A stretch of 64,000 nucleotides of DNA from Bacteroidetes bacterium 43-16 (GTDB lineage: Bacteria > Bacteroidota > Bacteroidia > Chitinophagales > Chitinophagaceae), in NCBI GenBank assembly GCA_001897525.1, contig MKTB01000003.1, positions 124,001 to 188,000 of the forward strand, in the 5' to 3' direction. Position numbers and translations under genes: made by a program. Below are positions 7,399 through 16,736 of the stretch, in pieces. Numbering within the stretch: position 1 is the stretch's first letter; each line of letters starts with the position of its first letter. The notes below the pieces were generated by a model. The model did not search any database, was not told the DNA's origin, and saw only the letters and a program-made list of their open reading frames with translations.

Positions 7399-9846
7399 TT
7401 ACTTCACCCTTTGCCTTTCTTCATTAGCACCGGAGGCTTTTTGCTCCCGCACCTGAGCACCGCTCTGGAAGTTATAAGTTAAGGCCAGGGTCACAGAACG
7501 GGAATCAACCCGGTTGCGCCAGTAGGCAGAAGAGGCTTCCAGGCCTACGATATCGCCCCCCAATTTATTGGTGTAAAAAGCATCATTGACATTCAGCCGG
7601 ATGTTCAGCGCATTTTTCAGCAATTTTTTAGACAGGCCAAAGTTTACAGAGCCTGTCGGGATCAGGATAAACTGTGCATAATAGATACGGCTGGTGTACA
7701 TCCCGGAAAGCTCTGCCGTCCAGCTTTTGCCCAGCTCAAACTGGTTGTTCAGGTTGACACTACCAAACCAACCACTGTTATCTAAACGTTGCCCGTAAAT
7801 GTCTGCACTGAAGTTGTTATAGATATATTCACCATAAGCATTCATGGTCCAGAACTTGAACGAATTGACCGCCACATTCATACTGGCACCATACATATGC
7901 TGCCGGCCTATATTGCCCGGGCGGCTGAAGAAGATACCATTGTTTTGCTCTATCGTTTCAGAGATCACATCGGTGACCAGGCTGTACAATAGCGTTCCCG
8001 TAATGCGATTATTATAGGTATAACTTAGCTCCAGGTTATTGGAAAATGTGGGCCGCAGGTAAGGATTACCACCATAGATCGTGAAGCGGTCCAGGGGATA
8101 ACTGAATGGATTCATGTCCTGGTAGTCTGGACGATTGATGCGCCTGCCATAACTAAAGGTCATCAGGTGCCTATCAGCAGTATCCAGTTTATAGCTCAGG
8201 TAAAGTGTAGGGAATAAGCTGTTGATATTCCTGTTGAAGGTAGAATCTTTCCTGTTTGCATTCCCTAATTGGTGGCCGTTCATCAGCGTGTTTTCAAACC
8301 TCAGCCCGGCCTGCAAACCCCACCTGCCGGCACTTGTATTATAATTTACATAAGCCGCATTGATGTTTTCCCGGTACTTAAAGTGATTGGAAAATTCATT
8401 ATTGGGCAACAATACACCATTGACCTGATCCTTAAAATCTGCAACATTATCGGTGATCACCATACCTACTTTATAACCCAGGCTCAATTTAGACTGCTTT
8501 CCTAAGGGCTGTTCATAATCTCCGTTGGTCGTGAAAATATTTATATCCGCAGGCAGGTAACCCCTGAGGTCTGACTGGTTTAAAAAATTGCCATTGCCAT
8601 CATAGATCGTATTCAAAAGGCTGTTCTTCAAATTGCTGTTATAATTTAAATAATCTGCGTTGAAGCTGAGGTTCCTTCCATTACTGTCTATTTTGTACTG
8701 GTAATTAATATTTGCCGATACATTCGAGAAACGCCTGTTTGTCTTAGATTGAGCGGCCACCTGCTGCTGCAGTTCCTGCTGGCCGTTCCTGATCTCCGAT
8801 TCATTGCGGGTACTGTCTTTATTCATCCAGCTAAAACCTCCGACAGACAATCCTAAAACCGATTTCTTACTGAGCTGATAATCCATTCCCAGCTTAATTT
8901 TCGGGCCAATCGCATTATTGACCAGGTTAGAGTGTTGAAAGAATGTTGAGCTAAGTGCTCCCTGCGGATCATAATAAGACCGGTTCAGGTTCAAGTCCTG
9001 GAAGGTGGTCGTTTTATTAAAAACTAAATTGGCGTGCAGGCCCAGTTTGCCTTTATTCCAGTCCAGGTTAGCACTATTGTTGGAGCGAAAACGCTCGCCA
9101 TGTGTCGCGGCCAGGTTAATATTCCCTTTAAAGCCCTGCACCTTACTCTTCTTCACGCGTATATTAATGATACCCGCATTTCCGGCCGCATCATATTTTG
9201 CCGGAGGATTGGCCATCAATTCAACTGTGTTCAATGCACTTGCGGGCAGAGACTGCAGGTAATCGGTCAATTCTTTCCCGGAGAGATAAGTGGGCTTATC
9301 ATCAATAAAAACAGTAACACCCGACTTGCCCTGTAATGAAATCGTCCCGTTCTCACTCACCTGCACACCGGGAGACCGCTTCAATACATCCAATGCATTA
9401 CTCCCAGCATTGCTGATCCACGCATCTACATTCACTACCGTTCTGTCCATCAATTTTTCAATCAATGGCTTTTTGGCCACTACCGACACGCCTTGTAACT
9501 GGTTATCCTGTGCTTGTAACAAGATGTCCGGCACTGCGGCAGACGGCTTATTTACTTCAATCCTGATCAGCGGGCTTTTATAATCTTCAAAACCTATGTA
9601 TTGCAGTAAGAGGTAATAATCATTCGGGGCGAGCTGCTTGAATTCAAAATTGCCGGAAGCATCGGTATAGGTATTAGCAACAAAGGCAGAATCTTTTACC
9701 GCCATTAATAAAACAGGCACATCTTCCATCACCGGGCGATCTGCACTTTTCACCTTTCCCGATAAACTTCCCCGGAAGGACTCTTGCCCAAGGGCAGCAG
9801 AAGTAAGCAGGCAAAATAAAATTAAATATAAAGGCAGGATTTTCAT
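7399..9846 (-). CDS. Outer-membrane beta-barrel receptor, TonB-dependent-like
   Basis: 815 residues from the chosen ATG at 9846, which gives a clean signal peptide (MKILPLYLILFCLLTSAALG). The frame continues upstream to 9981, but that stretch would put a second hydrophobic segment ahead of the signal peptide. A carboxypeptidase-regulatory-like Ig domain (about 25-110) is followed by a plug domain (VLKRSPGVQV, VFIDDKPTYLSG, GNAGIINI) and a long beta-barrel ending in aromatic-rich strands (LALTYNF). This matches the 'outer membrane beta-barrel protein' group related to TonB receptors of Bacteroidota. No TonB box or SusD partner is nearby, so the substrate is unknown. The gene at 51573 belongs to the same family. 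Confidence 0.85.
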   Translation of the reverse strand: MKILPLYLILFCLLTSAALGQESFRGSLSGKVKSADRPVMEDVPVLLMAVKDSAFVANTYTDASGNFEFKQLAPNDYYLLLQYIGFEDYKSPLIRIEVNKPSAAVPDILLQAQDNQLQGVSVVAKKPLIEKLMDRTVVNVDAWISNAGSNALDVLKRSPGVQVSENGTISLQGKSGVTVFIDDKPTYLSGKELTDYLQSLPASALNTVELMANPPAKYDAAGNAGIINIRVKKSKVQGFKGNINLAATHGERFRSNNSANLDWNKGKLGLHANLVFNKTTTFQDLNLNRSYYDPQGALSSTFFQHSNLVNNAIGPKIKLGMDYQLSKKSVLGLSVGGFSWMNKDSTRNESEIRNGQQELQQQVAAQSKTNRRFSNVSANINYQYKIDSNGRNLSFNADYLNYNSNLKNSLLNTIYDGNGNFLNQSDLRGYLPADINIFTTNGDYEQPLGKQSKLSLGYKVGMVITDNVADFKDQVNGVLLPNNEFSNHFKYRENINAAYVNYNTSAGRWGLQAGLRFENTLMNGHQLGNANRKDSTFNRNINSLFPTLYLSYKLDTADRHLMTFSYGRRINRPDYQDMNPFSYPLDRFTIYGGNPYLRPTFSNNLELSYTYNNRITGTLLYSLVTDVISETIEQNNGIFFSRPGNIGRQHMYGASMNVAVNSFKFWTMNAYGEYIYNNFSADIYGQRLDNSGWFGSVNLNNQFELGKSWTAELSGMYTSRIYYAQFILIPTGSVNFGLSKKLLKNALNIRLNVNDAFYTNKLGGDIVGLEASSAYWRNRVDSRSVTLALTYNFQSGAQVREQKASGANEERQRVK

Positions 9847-10184
9847 AGACAGCATAATTACAGGATCAAAGAAATAGAAAAATAAAAAAAAGACGATGCT
9901 CACCGACATTTTTTCGGTGAAGTTTACGGTAAACAGCCCGGACCATTCTATCTCCAATATCCGATTCGCGAAAAGAGGCAACCAACATATTGATGTCCTC
10001 CTTTTTAATTTCCTGTTTATGTATATCGGCCCGATACCATAGATGCTGATTATCAGAACAATTCAACATATCAACCACACATATATATATAGCTTTAACC
10101 TACCCTCCTATTTTAACCCAATTTTATTTTATCAATCTTTATATTTAAAATACATTTGCTGTAGCATTAATTTATCTCTGAGCA
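9847..10184. other. Divergent intergenic region, no convincing gene
   Basis: 338 bp between the receptor and batD. Short open frames exist on both strands but lack codon structure and any recognisable product. The left part may be leader of the receptor gene; the right part holds the batD promoter and an (at)n run near 10080. Confidence 0.5.
10128..10158 (+). promoter_or_regulatory. Promoter of batDE
   Basis: TTTA, 19 bp, TACATTTG. The -7 box is a perfect TAnnTTTG and the -33 box has one mismatch. The predicted start lies about 20 bp before the batD ATG. Confidence 0.55.
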
Positions 10185-12053
10185 ATGGCCATGCGCTATA
10201 TCCACATAATTTCATTACTGTTTATACTCTTCTTCACGACCCCCACATTATCTTTTGCACAAAGCACACAGATACAGGTAGAACTGAGTGATAATAATAT
10301 ATACCTGGACGATGTATTTTATTTAAGCTACTCTATTCCGGGCAATAGTGCTGCTGTACGTATGCAACAGCCTAACCTCTCTGACTTCAACCTCCTTGGC
10401 CCGCCAAAACAAAGGACCGGCTATACTGTGGTGATGAACAACGGTAACATGAGCCAGGAGACCATGATCAGCTTTACCTATACGCTGCGCCCGAAACGTG
10501 TGGGTACCTTCCGCATCAAAGGAGCCAGTATTCGTACCCAATCCGGGCAAACCATCAGTGCAGCGACGGCAACCGTTACCGTACGCCCCGGCAAAGGCAA
10601 TAGAAATAATATCGAAGATGATTTTGCGGCCATTGATAAACTGCAAAAACAAATGCAGGACATCATGCGCGGCATCGAACCGGAGCCTGAGCCACAAAGG
10701 CAACAGCAGCAAGCCAACTATGAAGACTTCACACTGGACAAGATCAACAACAATATTTTCTTAAGGGCCGAAGTGGACAAGCAAAACCCCGTAGTGGGCG
10801 AGCAGGTAAATGTGACCTATAAGCTGTATACCCGCTTACAGATGAATATGCGCCCGGTAGCCCTACCCCAGCTCAACGGTTTCTGGGCACAGGACCAGGA
10901 GATCACAGACCCGGGAACACCCCACCAGGAAAACTACAAAGGGAAAGTCTATAATGTATTTACCCTGAGGAAGACCGCATTATTTCCCCAAAGAGCAGGT
11001 ACCCTGCAATTAGATCCCTTTAAAGCCAGCGGCTGGGTCAATGTATTTGAAAGAGGCAATGGCGGCTATTACGAGCAAAAGGTAAATAAAGAACTGGAAA
11101 GTGAAACGGTACAATTAGCGGTAGCTGCTTTACCGGAACATACGGGCAGCTTCTCCAACGGTGTAGGGAACTTTACGATTTCCAGCCAGGTCAACCAAAC
11201 GCAGGTATCCACAGATGATGTGATCCAGCTCATCTTTACGGTCAACGGTACCGGCAACCTCGGCCTCATCACGGCACCTAAGATCAGCCTCCCTCCCGGT
11301 CTGAGTACGATAGACCCGGAGATCAAAGACAATATAGGCGAGATCATGCCTAAGCTGGAAGGTACGCGCCAGTTTATCTACAACATCAGCGCAGATACTG
11401 CAGGGAGCTATACCATTCCCGAAATTGAGTTTACTTATTTCGATGCAGATGCCGGGACTTACAAGACCCTTAAAACACAAGCCTTCACTTTAGCCGTTAA
11501 AGCAGGCACCGGCAATAAATCCTCCGCTGCAGCCGGTGATGCCTTACAGAAAGATATACATCCCATCAAAACGGGGATACCGGCCTTTAACGGCCCCCGG
11601 AAATATGCATTACAGCAATGGTACTACTGGTTGATACTAGCCCTTCCCCTGGCCGCAGTTGCAGGGATGCTATTTGCCGGCAAAAGAAGACCCGGAACGG
11701 AGCCCGGTAAACCTGCGGCCAATAAAGTAGCGGAACAAAGACTGGCTACTGCAAGAGAAGCGCTGAGCCAACAAAAAACGACGCTTTTCTATGAAGAAAT
11801 ATCCAAAGCCATCTGGCTCTACCTGAGCGACCAGTTGAACATACCACTCAGTAGCTTAAACAAACAATCGGTAGCGGAGGAGCTCCATGCTAAAAATTTC
11901 CCTCAGCCGACGATACAGCATACCTTACAGCAAATTGAAGACTGCGAACTAGCCTTGTACACACCTTCTGGCGGACAGCAGCAACAGCAAAGCCTGGATA
12001 AAGCCATTGCACTGATCGCTTCTTTAGAAAACCAATTCAATAAAAAATCATGA
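10185..12053 (+). CDS. batD: BatD family protein
   Basis: 622 residues. Signal peptide (RYIHIISLLFILFF...SFAQ), a long extracytoplasmic region of beta-sandwich repeats (for example LSYSIPGNSAAVRM and VTYKLYTRL) typical of BatD, one transmembrane helix at about 478-500 (WYYWLILALPLAAVAGMLF) and a cytoplasmic helical tail. In Bacteroides the Bat proteins were linked to aerotolerance; they usually stand in an operon with a MoxR ATPase, a DUF58 protein and the VWA proteins BatA and BatB. Here only batD and batE are present, overlapping by 4 bp (ATGA). Either ATG at 10185 or 10191 could start translation. Confidence 0.88.
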   Translation: MAMRYIHIISLLFILFFTTPTLSFAQSTQIQVELSDNNIYLDDVFYLSYSIPGNSAAVRMQQPNLSDFNLLGPPKQRTGYTVVMNNGNMSQETMISFTYTLRPKRVGTFRIKGASIRTQSGQTISAATATVTVRPGKGNRNNIEDDFAAIDKLQKQMQDIMRGIEPEPEPQRQQQQANYEDFTLDKINNNIFLRAEVDKQNPVVGEQVNVTYKLYTRLQMNMRPVALPQLNGFWAQDQEITDPGTPHQENYKGKVYNVFTLRKTALFPQRAGTLQLDPFKASGWVNVFERGNGGYYEQKVNKELESETVQLAVAALPEHTGSFSNGVGNFTISSQVNQTQVSTDDVIQLIFTVNGTGNLGLITAPKISLPPGLSTIDPEIKDNIGEIMPKLEGTRQFIYNISADTAGSYTIPEIEFTYFDADAGTYKTLKTQAFTLAVKAGTGNKSSAAAGDALQKDIHPIKTGIPAFNGPRKYALQQWYYWLILALPLAAVAGMLFAGKRRPGTEPGKPAANKVAEQRLATAREALSQQKTTLFYEEISKAIWLYLSDQLNIPLSSLNKQSVAEELHAKNFPQPTIQHTLQQIEDCELALYTPSGGQQQQQSLDKAIALIASLENQFNKKS

Positions 12054-12796
12054 AAAAAGCCTTAGTACTTTGCCTGCTCTTATGCAGCCGCTTGCTGGCT
12101 TTTGCCGTTCCTGCCGATATCCTGAACCTGTGGAATGAGGCCAACCGGGCTTACCAGGACAAGCAATATGAACACGCCATAGACAATTATCAAAGCATCC
12201 TGGAATCGAAATTTACAGATGCACAGGTCTATTATAACCTGGCGAATGCCTATTATAAAAACGGGCAGAACGGGCCTGCCCTGGTCAACTATATGAGGAC
12301 CATACAAGCAGATCCCTCTTTCCGCGCGGCCAAGCAAAACATCGTATTTATACAGGCACAAAGCAATTTCAAAGGCATTCAGGCACCCGGTCTTCCCGGA
12401 ACAAAATGGTACCATAAACTTTTAGACCTGCTTAGCCCCGATGCATGGGCCTGGCTGGCAGCAGCACTGGCCATCACAACAGCCATCCTTTTCCTGCTGA
12501 AATCCAGGAATAAGATCAGGCATGCAAACCGCTGGCTTTCTTCAGGGGCCGCTATGGCCATCCTGGCTTTTGTCTTCAGTATTTTCGCCCATCAAAATAA
12601 CAGCTTCAGCAATACAGCTGTCGTTACGGTAGAAAACGGTTTTCTCTATGATAGCCAGAAAAAATTAAACGTAAAAATGAACCTGGGAGCAGGTACCATC
12701 CTTAAGATCACCAACACCTCAGGCACTCTGGTAGAAGTGGTCCTGGACAATGGCCTGAAAGGCTGGATAGATCCTGCAGAAATTGAAAAGATTTAA
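12050..12796 (+). CDS. batE: BatE-like TPR and SH3 domain protein
   Basis: 248 residues. Signal peptide (KKALVLCLLLCSRLLAFA), tetratricopeptide repeats at about 25-100 (NEANRAYQDKQYEHAIDNY, YYNLANAYYKNGQ), two transmembrane helices (about 132-152 and 162-182) and a C-terminal bacterial SH3 domain (about 190-248, ending KGWIDPAEIEKI). TPR, membrane and SH3 in this order, directly after batD with a start overlapping its stop, is the BatE layout. It probably works with BatD in the envelope as part of the poorly understood Bat complex. The gene ends 47 bp before gldC. Confidence 0.85.
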   Translation: MKKALVLCLLLCSRLLAFAVPADILNLWNEANRAYQDKQYEHAIDNYQSILESKFTDAQVYYNLANAYYKNGQNGPALVNYMRTIQADPSFRAAKQNIVFIQAQSNFKGIQAPGLPGTKWYHKLLDLLSPDAWAWLAAALAITTAILFLLKSRNKIRHANRWLSSGAAMAILAFVFSIFAHQNNSFSNTAVVTVENGFLYDSQKKLNVKMNLGAGTILKITNTSGTLVEVVLDNGLKGWIDPAEIEKI

Positions 12797-12823
12797 TTAA
12801 TTCATCAAAAAGCAACATCTTTG
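12792..12823 (+). promoter_or_regulatory. Promoter of gldC
   Basis: TTTA, 20 bp, CATCTTTG. The -7 box has one mismatch; the -33 box overlaps the batE stop codon. Confidence 0.5.
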
Positions 12824-12842
12824 CACATCGAAAAAGAAAGAC

Positions 12843-13199
12843 ATGGAAAAACATAACATAAATATCAACGTTACCTTAGACAACGAAAAAATGCCGGAAC
12901 ATATTGACTGGAGCGCTTCCGGATCAAGTATTGCAGAACCCAACCAGGCAAAGGCATTTATGTTATCCATCTGGGATGGACAAGAGAAAACGGCCCTGCG
13001 TATGGACCTCTGGACCAAACGCATGATGGTGGACGAGATGAATGACTTCTTCTTCCAGACGATCATGACCATGGCCGATACTTTTACAAGAGCTACCCGC
13101 AACGAAGAGCTGTCTAATGAGATCAGGGAATTTGCCCGCAACTTCAAAAAGAAAGCCGATGAAGCTATAATGAAAGATAACGAAAACGAAAGTAAATAA
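12843..13199 (+). CDS. gldC: Gliding motility protein GldC
   Basis: 118 residues without a signal peptide, matching GldC in length and sequence (INVTLDNEKMPEHIDWSA, then AKAFMLSIWDGQEKTALRMD and a helical C-terminus). In Flavobacterium johnsoniae GldC is a cytoplasmic protein that improves gliding efficiency but is not strictly essential. The gene has its own promoter and terminator and is not next to other gld genes; gldG lies 44 kb away. Confidence 0.93.
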   Translation: MEKHNININVTLDNEKMPEHIDWSASGSSIAEPNQAKAFMLSIWDGQEKTALRMDLWTKRMMVDEMNDFFFQTIMTMADTFTRATRNEELSNEIREFARNFKKKADEAIMKDNENESK

Positions 13200-13221
13200 C
13201 CCATCAGTAAACAGATAGTAT

Positions 13222-13255
13222 ATCCATAGGTCTTCCGGGGCTTATGGATTTTTTT
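13222..13255 (+). terminator. Terminator of gldC
   Basis: The stem atccata / tatggat with a 14-base loop is followed by seven T. Directly behind it lies TAACTTTA, a weak -7 box for the regulator gene at 13284. Confidence 0.7.
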
Positions 13256-13283
13256 ATAACTTTACGTTTCAGCTATATCCCAA

Positions 13284-13961
13284 ATGAAGATCCTCCTGGT
13301 AGAAGATGAACCGACCTTAAGCCAAAATATAAGACAGGCACTGGAAGCAGAGCATATGCTTGTTGATTATGTATTTGACGGTGCACTGGCAGAGCGTTTT
13401 TTCAAAAATAATTATGACTGCATCATCCTCGACATCAATCTTCCGGGGAAGAACGGGCTGGAACTTTGCCGCTCCTTCCGGGCTATAGATAAACATACGC
13501 CCGTACTCCTATTAACAGCCTTTGATGAACTGGAAGATAAGGTGAAAGGCTTTGAAGCCGGTGCCGATGATTACCTCACCAAGCCTTTCTTTATGAAAGA
13601 ACTGGTGCTGCGGATACAGTCCCTGAACAAAAGAGCCTTGCAAACAACATCAGGCAGGCAGGAGCAGGCTGTGATAAGCTTTGATGACATCCGCATAGAC
13701 CTGCACCAGAAAAAAGTGTTCCGGCAGGAGCAGGAGATCCTGCTTACACCCAGGGAATACCAGATCCTGTACCGGCTTATGGAAAACCCCGGCGAACTGG
13801 TATCCAAAGCTACACTCATGGAAGATATCTGGGGACAATCTGTAGGTATGAACACGAATACCATCGAGGTATATATCAATTTCCTGAGGAACAAAATTGA
13901 TAAACCCTTTGGCAAAAGTTCTATTAAAACCAAGATCGGCTACGGATATTATATACAGTAA
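13284..13961 (+). CDS. OmpR/PhoB-family response regulator of the metal-efflux locus
   Basis: 225 residues. Receiver domain with the acidic pocket (VEDEP), phosphorylation site Asp50 (CIILDINLPGKNG), Thr78 and Lys100 (YLTKPF), then a winged-helix DNA-binding domain (LLTPREYQILYRLMENPGELVSK... NTIEVYINFLRNK). The sensor kinase follows 2 bp later, and the three efflux genes come after a short gap, an arrangement known from CusRS/CzcRS systems. It probably activates the promoter at 15341-15386 when metal is sensed; that link is inferred from position. Confidence 0.93.
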   Translation: MKILLVEDEPTLSQNIRQALEAEHMLVDYVFDGALAERFFKNNYDCIILDINLPGKNGLELCRSFRAIDKHTPVLLLTAFDELEDKVKGFEAGADDYLTKPFFMKELVLRIQSLNKRALQTTSGRQEQAVISFDDIRIDLHQKKVFRQEQEILLTPREYQILYRLMENPGELVSKATLMEDIWGQSVGMNTNTIEVYINFLRNKIDKPFGKSSIKTKIGYGYYIQ

Positions 13962-13963
13962 TT

Positions 13964-15334
13964 GTGAAACTAAGGAACAAAATATTATTCTATTTTTCCA
14001 GTACCGTGATCGCCCTTACCGCGATCACCTTAGTGGCAATCTTCTGGATATCCAGCGCCTTCCGGGAAGAGTCCTTCCAACAACAGCAATATCAAAAGAT
14101 AAAATACACCATCACCCTGCTTAAAGAGCACCAGGAGCAGGCCGAGCAGCTCTCCATGCTGCTGGATGAGCAGGACATCCGGGATTTCTACGATGAAAAG
14201 CTGTTTATCTACGACAGCAATAAAACGGAGATCTTCGAAAGTGTCGACAGCCTCGAAATCTTTAAGACCAATACCCTGCTCAGCCAGCTCTCCCCTTCCA
14301 TGCGATGGATAGAGACCAAAGAAGGCAGGTATGATATCATAGGTGTGTATTACGAGACCAAAGGCAAGGCCTACTATGCCATCAGTAAAGCCTACGATGC
14401 GCAGGGCTACGATAACAACTCCTTCCTCGGCAGGATTCTTATCATCATATTCCTGGCCATGGTCATCATGGTGCTCCTGATCTCGCTGTACCTGTCCAAT
14501 ATCATTGCACAACCCATCGATCAGCTCACCACCGGCATCAATGAATATGAACCGACAAAGGATGACCTGCAGGTGATTGAATTCAAAACGACCACTTACG
14601 AGCTGCAAAACCTGAAAAATAAGTTCAACGAACTGCTGCAAAAGTCGCATGAGTACATGAGCTTCCAGAAAAACACGATACACCATATCTCCCATGAATT
14701 GAAAACACCGATTGCCATACTGGTATCGGAACTGGAACGACTGAAAACAGAAACAGACATCAGCGCCATGCAATTGCGTGCCGAGCAGTTAAGCCAGAAA
14801 GCGGCTTCCCTGGGAGATATCATCAGTGCTTTACTACAAATATCAAAACTGGAATCGGGCCAACAGCTCCATATGCAAACGTTCAGGATCGACGAACTCC
14901 TGTTCGACATTATCGCAGGGCTGAATATCGTGAAGCCGGAATTCAATTTCGACATCCAGTATATCCCGGAACAGTTTGATGAATCCCTGCTGGTACTGCA
15001 TGCCAATAAGATGCTGGTCCAGCAAGCCTTCCAGAACCTCCTGATCAATGCCATACACTATGCAGACCAGGAAAAGGCCACTGTACTTATTGATGCGCGG
15101 CAAGAAAAAGAGATCAGGATCATCATCAGCAACAGCGGGCATACCATCAGCCTGGATGAACAGCAATATATCTTTAATTACTTCTTCCGAGGTAAGAACA
15201 GCCAGCACATTTCCGGCTTCGGTCTGGGACTGGTCTTTACACAAAAAATATTCAGTATCCATCATGCGCAGATCAAATACCGCAGCGAGGCCCCGGGTAT
15301 GAATCATTTTGAAGTAAGCTTCCCCCTTCATTAA
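13964..15334 (+). CDS. Sensor histidine kinase of the metal-efflux locus
   Basis: 456 residues. A first transmembrane helix (about 7-30), a periplasmic sensor region of about 130 residues, a second helix (IIIFLAMVIMVLLISLYL, about 165-185), a HAMP-like linker, HisKA with His244 (HHISHELKTP) and a HATPase domain with NLLINAIHYA and GFGLGL. It starts with GTG 2 bp after the regulator stop, so the pair is translationally coupled. The periplasmic part has few His, Cys or Met residues, so the metal cannot be guessed from it. It is the likely partner of the regulator at 13284. Confidence 0.9.
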   Translation: MKLRNKILFYFSSTVIALTAITLVAIFWISSAFREESFQQQQYQKIKYTITLLKEHQEQAEQLSMLLDEQDIRDFYDEKLFIYDSNKTEIFESVDSLEIFKTNTLLSQLSPSMRWIETKEGRYDIIGVYYETKGKAYYAISKAYDAQGYDNNSFLGRILIIIFLAMVIMVLLISLYLSNIIAQPIDQLTTGINEYEPTKDDLQVIEFKTTTYELQNLKNKFNELLQKSHEYMSFQKNTIHHISHELKTPIAILVSELERLKTETDISAMQLRAEQLSQKAASLGDIISALLQISKLESGQQLHMQTFRIDELLFDIIAGLNIVKPEFNFDIQYIPEQFDESLLVLHANKMLVQQAFQNLLINAIHYADQEKATVLIDARQEKEIRIIISNSGHTISLDEQQYIFNYFFRGKNSQHISGFGLGLVFTQKIFSIHHAQIKYRSEAPGMNHFEVSFPLH

Positions 15335-15340
15335 GCTAAT

Positions 15341-15386
15341 CTTTAAGGCCTTTAAGGTCTTTTTAAGCCCGATTCGGGCACATTTG
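15341..15386 (+). promoter_or_regulatory. Efflux-operon promoter with direct repeats and a palindrome
   Basis: Three 9-bp direct repeats in a row (CTTTAAGGC, CTTTAAGGT, CTTTTTAAG; 15341-15367) lead into the palindrome GCCCGATTCGGGC (15367-15379) and a -7-like box CACATTTG (15379-15386). No good -33 box is present where it should be; the repeats occupy that place. This is what one expects of a promoter that needs an activator such as the OmpR-type regulator just upstream. The palindrome may be a second site or part of the same one. Confidence 0.55.
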
Positions 15387-15411
15387 CATGTCTTAATTTA
15401 AGATTATTGTC

Positions 15412-16707
15412 ATGCGCATACTTTATATAGCCTTTATTTTCCTTTTTACAGCTGCAGAAAGCAGCAGCCAGGAAACCCTTACACTCAGCAGAACAGAGGC
15501 AGAAGGAGTATTCCTGAGCAGCAACCTCGAACTGCTCGCCGAAAAAATGAACGTCGGCCTGCAGGAAGCCGAAGTGATGCAGGCCAGACTATGGCCCAAT
15601 CCCAGCTTCACCCTGGGTGAAATAAATTTCTGGGCCACCAGGCGACAAACGGGGGGGCAGGAAGTATCGCCGCCACTCTGGGGCAGCAGGAACTTCGGCC
15701 GCAACCAGCAATTTGCAGCACAGTTGAATCAACTGGTACAAACTGCGGGCAAAAGAAGAAAACTGATCGCCCTGGAACAAACGGACGTTTCCCGTGCCGA
15801 ACAGGAGTTTGAAGAAGTACTCCGGGACCTTAAATTCGAGTTCAGGCAGCAGCTCACAGAAATGCAATACCTGCAGCTACGGCTCAAAAGCCTGCAACAG
15901 CAACAGGAAGGAGTCGACAAACTGGCCAGGGCTTACCAGAACCAATTTGAAAAAGGCCATATTGCCAAAGCCGAATACCTGAGGCTTAAAGCCCTTTCTT
16001 TATCTATGGCTAAAGAACTCTACGAAACACGATCCGCACTCAATGAAGCGAGTAGTGTTTTGAAAAACCTGATGCATATCCCGGCAGCGCAGGAGTTACA
16101 ATTGTCGCAGGAAGGTTATTATGTGAAGCCGGACCAGCATATCCTTTCAGATGTCAAACAGCTTTTATTGACCGCAAAAGAAAACAGACCGGACATTCGG
16201 CTGGCCGCATTGGACATCAACTATGCCGAGCAAAAGATAAAATACGAAAAATCAATGGCCGTACCGGACCTGGAATTCCAGATGAGCTATGACCGGAATG
16301 GGAGTACCATGCTGGATTTCGTAGGTTTCGGGGTAAATATAGACCTGCCTGTTTTCAACAGGAACCAGGGGAATATTAAAAAAGCGAAACTGGAACTGGA
16401 ACAGGCTAAAATCAAATCCGGCATGAAAGCCAAAACAGCGGAAACAGAACTGTACCAAACCATCAAAGACTTAAAGAATGCTGCCGGGTTTATTCAAAGC
16501 ATCGATGCAGATTATGAAACATCCCTGGATGAGCTGCTGGCCGCTTATAATAAAAACTTCAGCACCCGTACCATCAGTATGCTGGAGTACCTCGACTTCC
16601 TGGATGCCTACCTGAGCAACAAAGACTTCATCCTGAAAGCCAATAAAGACCTTAATAACAATGTGCAAAAGCTCAACTATATAGTAGGCACAGAAGTCAA
16701 TCCATAA
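15412..16707 (+). CDS. TolC-family outer-membrane efflux protein
   Basis: 431 residues with a signal peptide (MRILYIAFIFLFTAAESSSQ). The two-fold repeat of long coiled-coil helices typical of outer-membrane efflux factors is visible (MNVGLQEAEVMQARLWPNP at about 45-65 and a second copy around DIRLAALDINYAEQKIKYEK). It resembles the CzcC/CusC branch. It should form the outer-membrane channel of the tripartite pump encoded by the next two genes, which follow in the same direction with gaps of about 30 bp. Confidence 0.9.
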   Translation: MRILYIAFIFLFTAAESSSQETLTLSRTEAEGVFLSSNLELLAEKMNVGLQEAEVMQARLWPNPSFTLGEINFWATRRQTGGQEVSPPLWGSRNFGRNQQFAAQLNQLVQTAGKRRKLIALEQTDVSRAEQEFEEVLRDLKFEFRQQLTEMQYLQLRLKSLQQQQEGVDKLARAYQNQFEKGHIAKAEYLRLKALSLSMAKELYETRSALNEASSVLKNLMHIPAAQELQLSQEGYYVKPDQHILSDVKQLLLTAKENRPDIRLAALDINYAEQKIKYEKSMAVPDLEFQMSYDRNGSTMLDFVGFGVNIDLPVFNRNQGNIKKAKLELEQAKIKSGMKAKTAETELYQTIKDLKNAAGFIQSIDADYETSLDELLAAYNKNFSTRTISMLEYLDFLDAYLSNKDFILKANKDLNNNVQKLNYIVGTEVNP

Positions 16708-16736
16708 ACGCCCTAAACGCATAAGTATATAAAGAT

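Noticed and set aside
9847-9981. Upstream extension of the receptor gene to 9981
   Set aside because: It would place an extra hydrophobic stretch in front of a good signal peptide; the later ATG at 9846 fits the family.
9866-10078. 70-codon minus-strand frame in the receptor/batD gap
   Set aside because: No promoter, no domain, and atypical composition (long FIFLF stretch over an A-rich run). It overlaps the upstream extension of the receptor frame.
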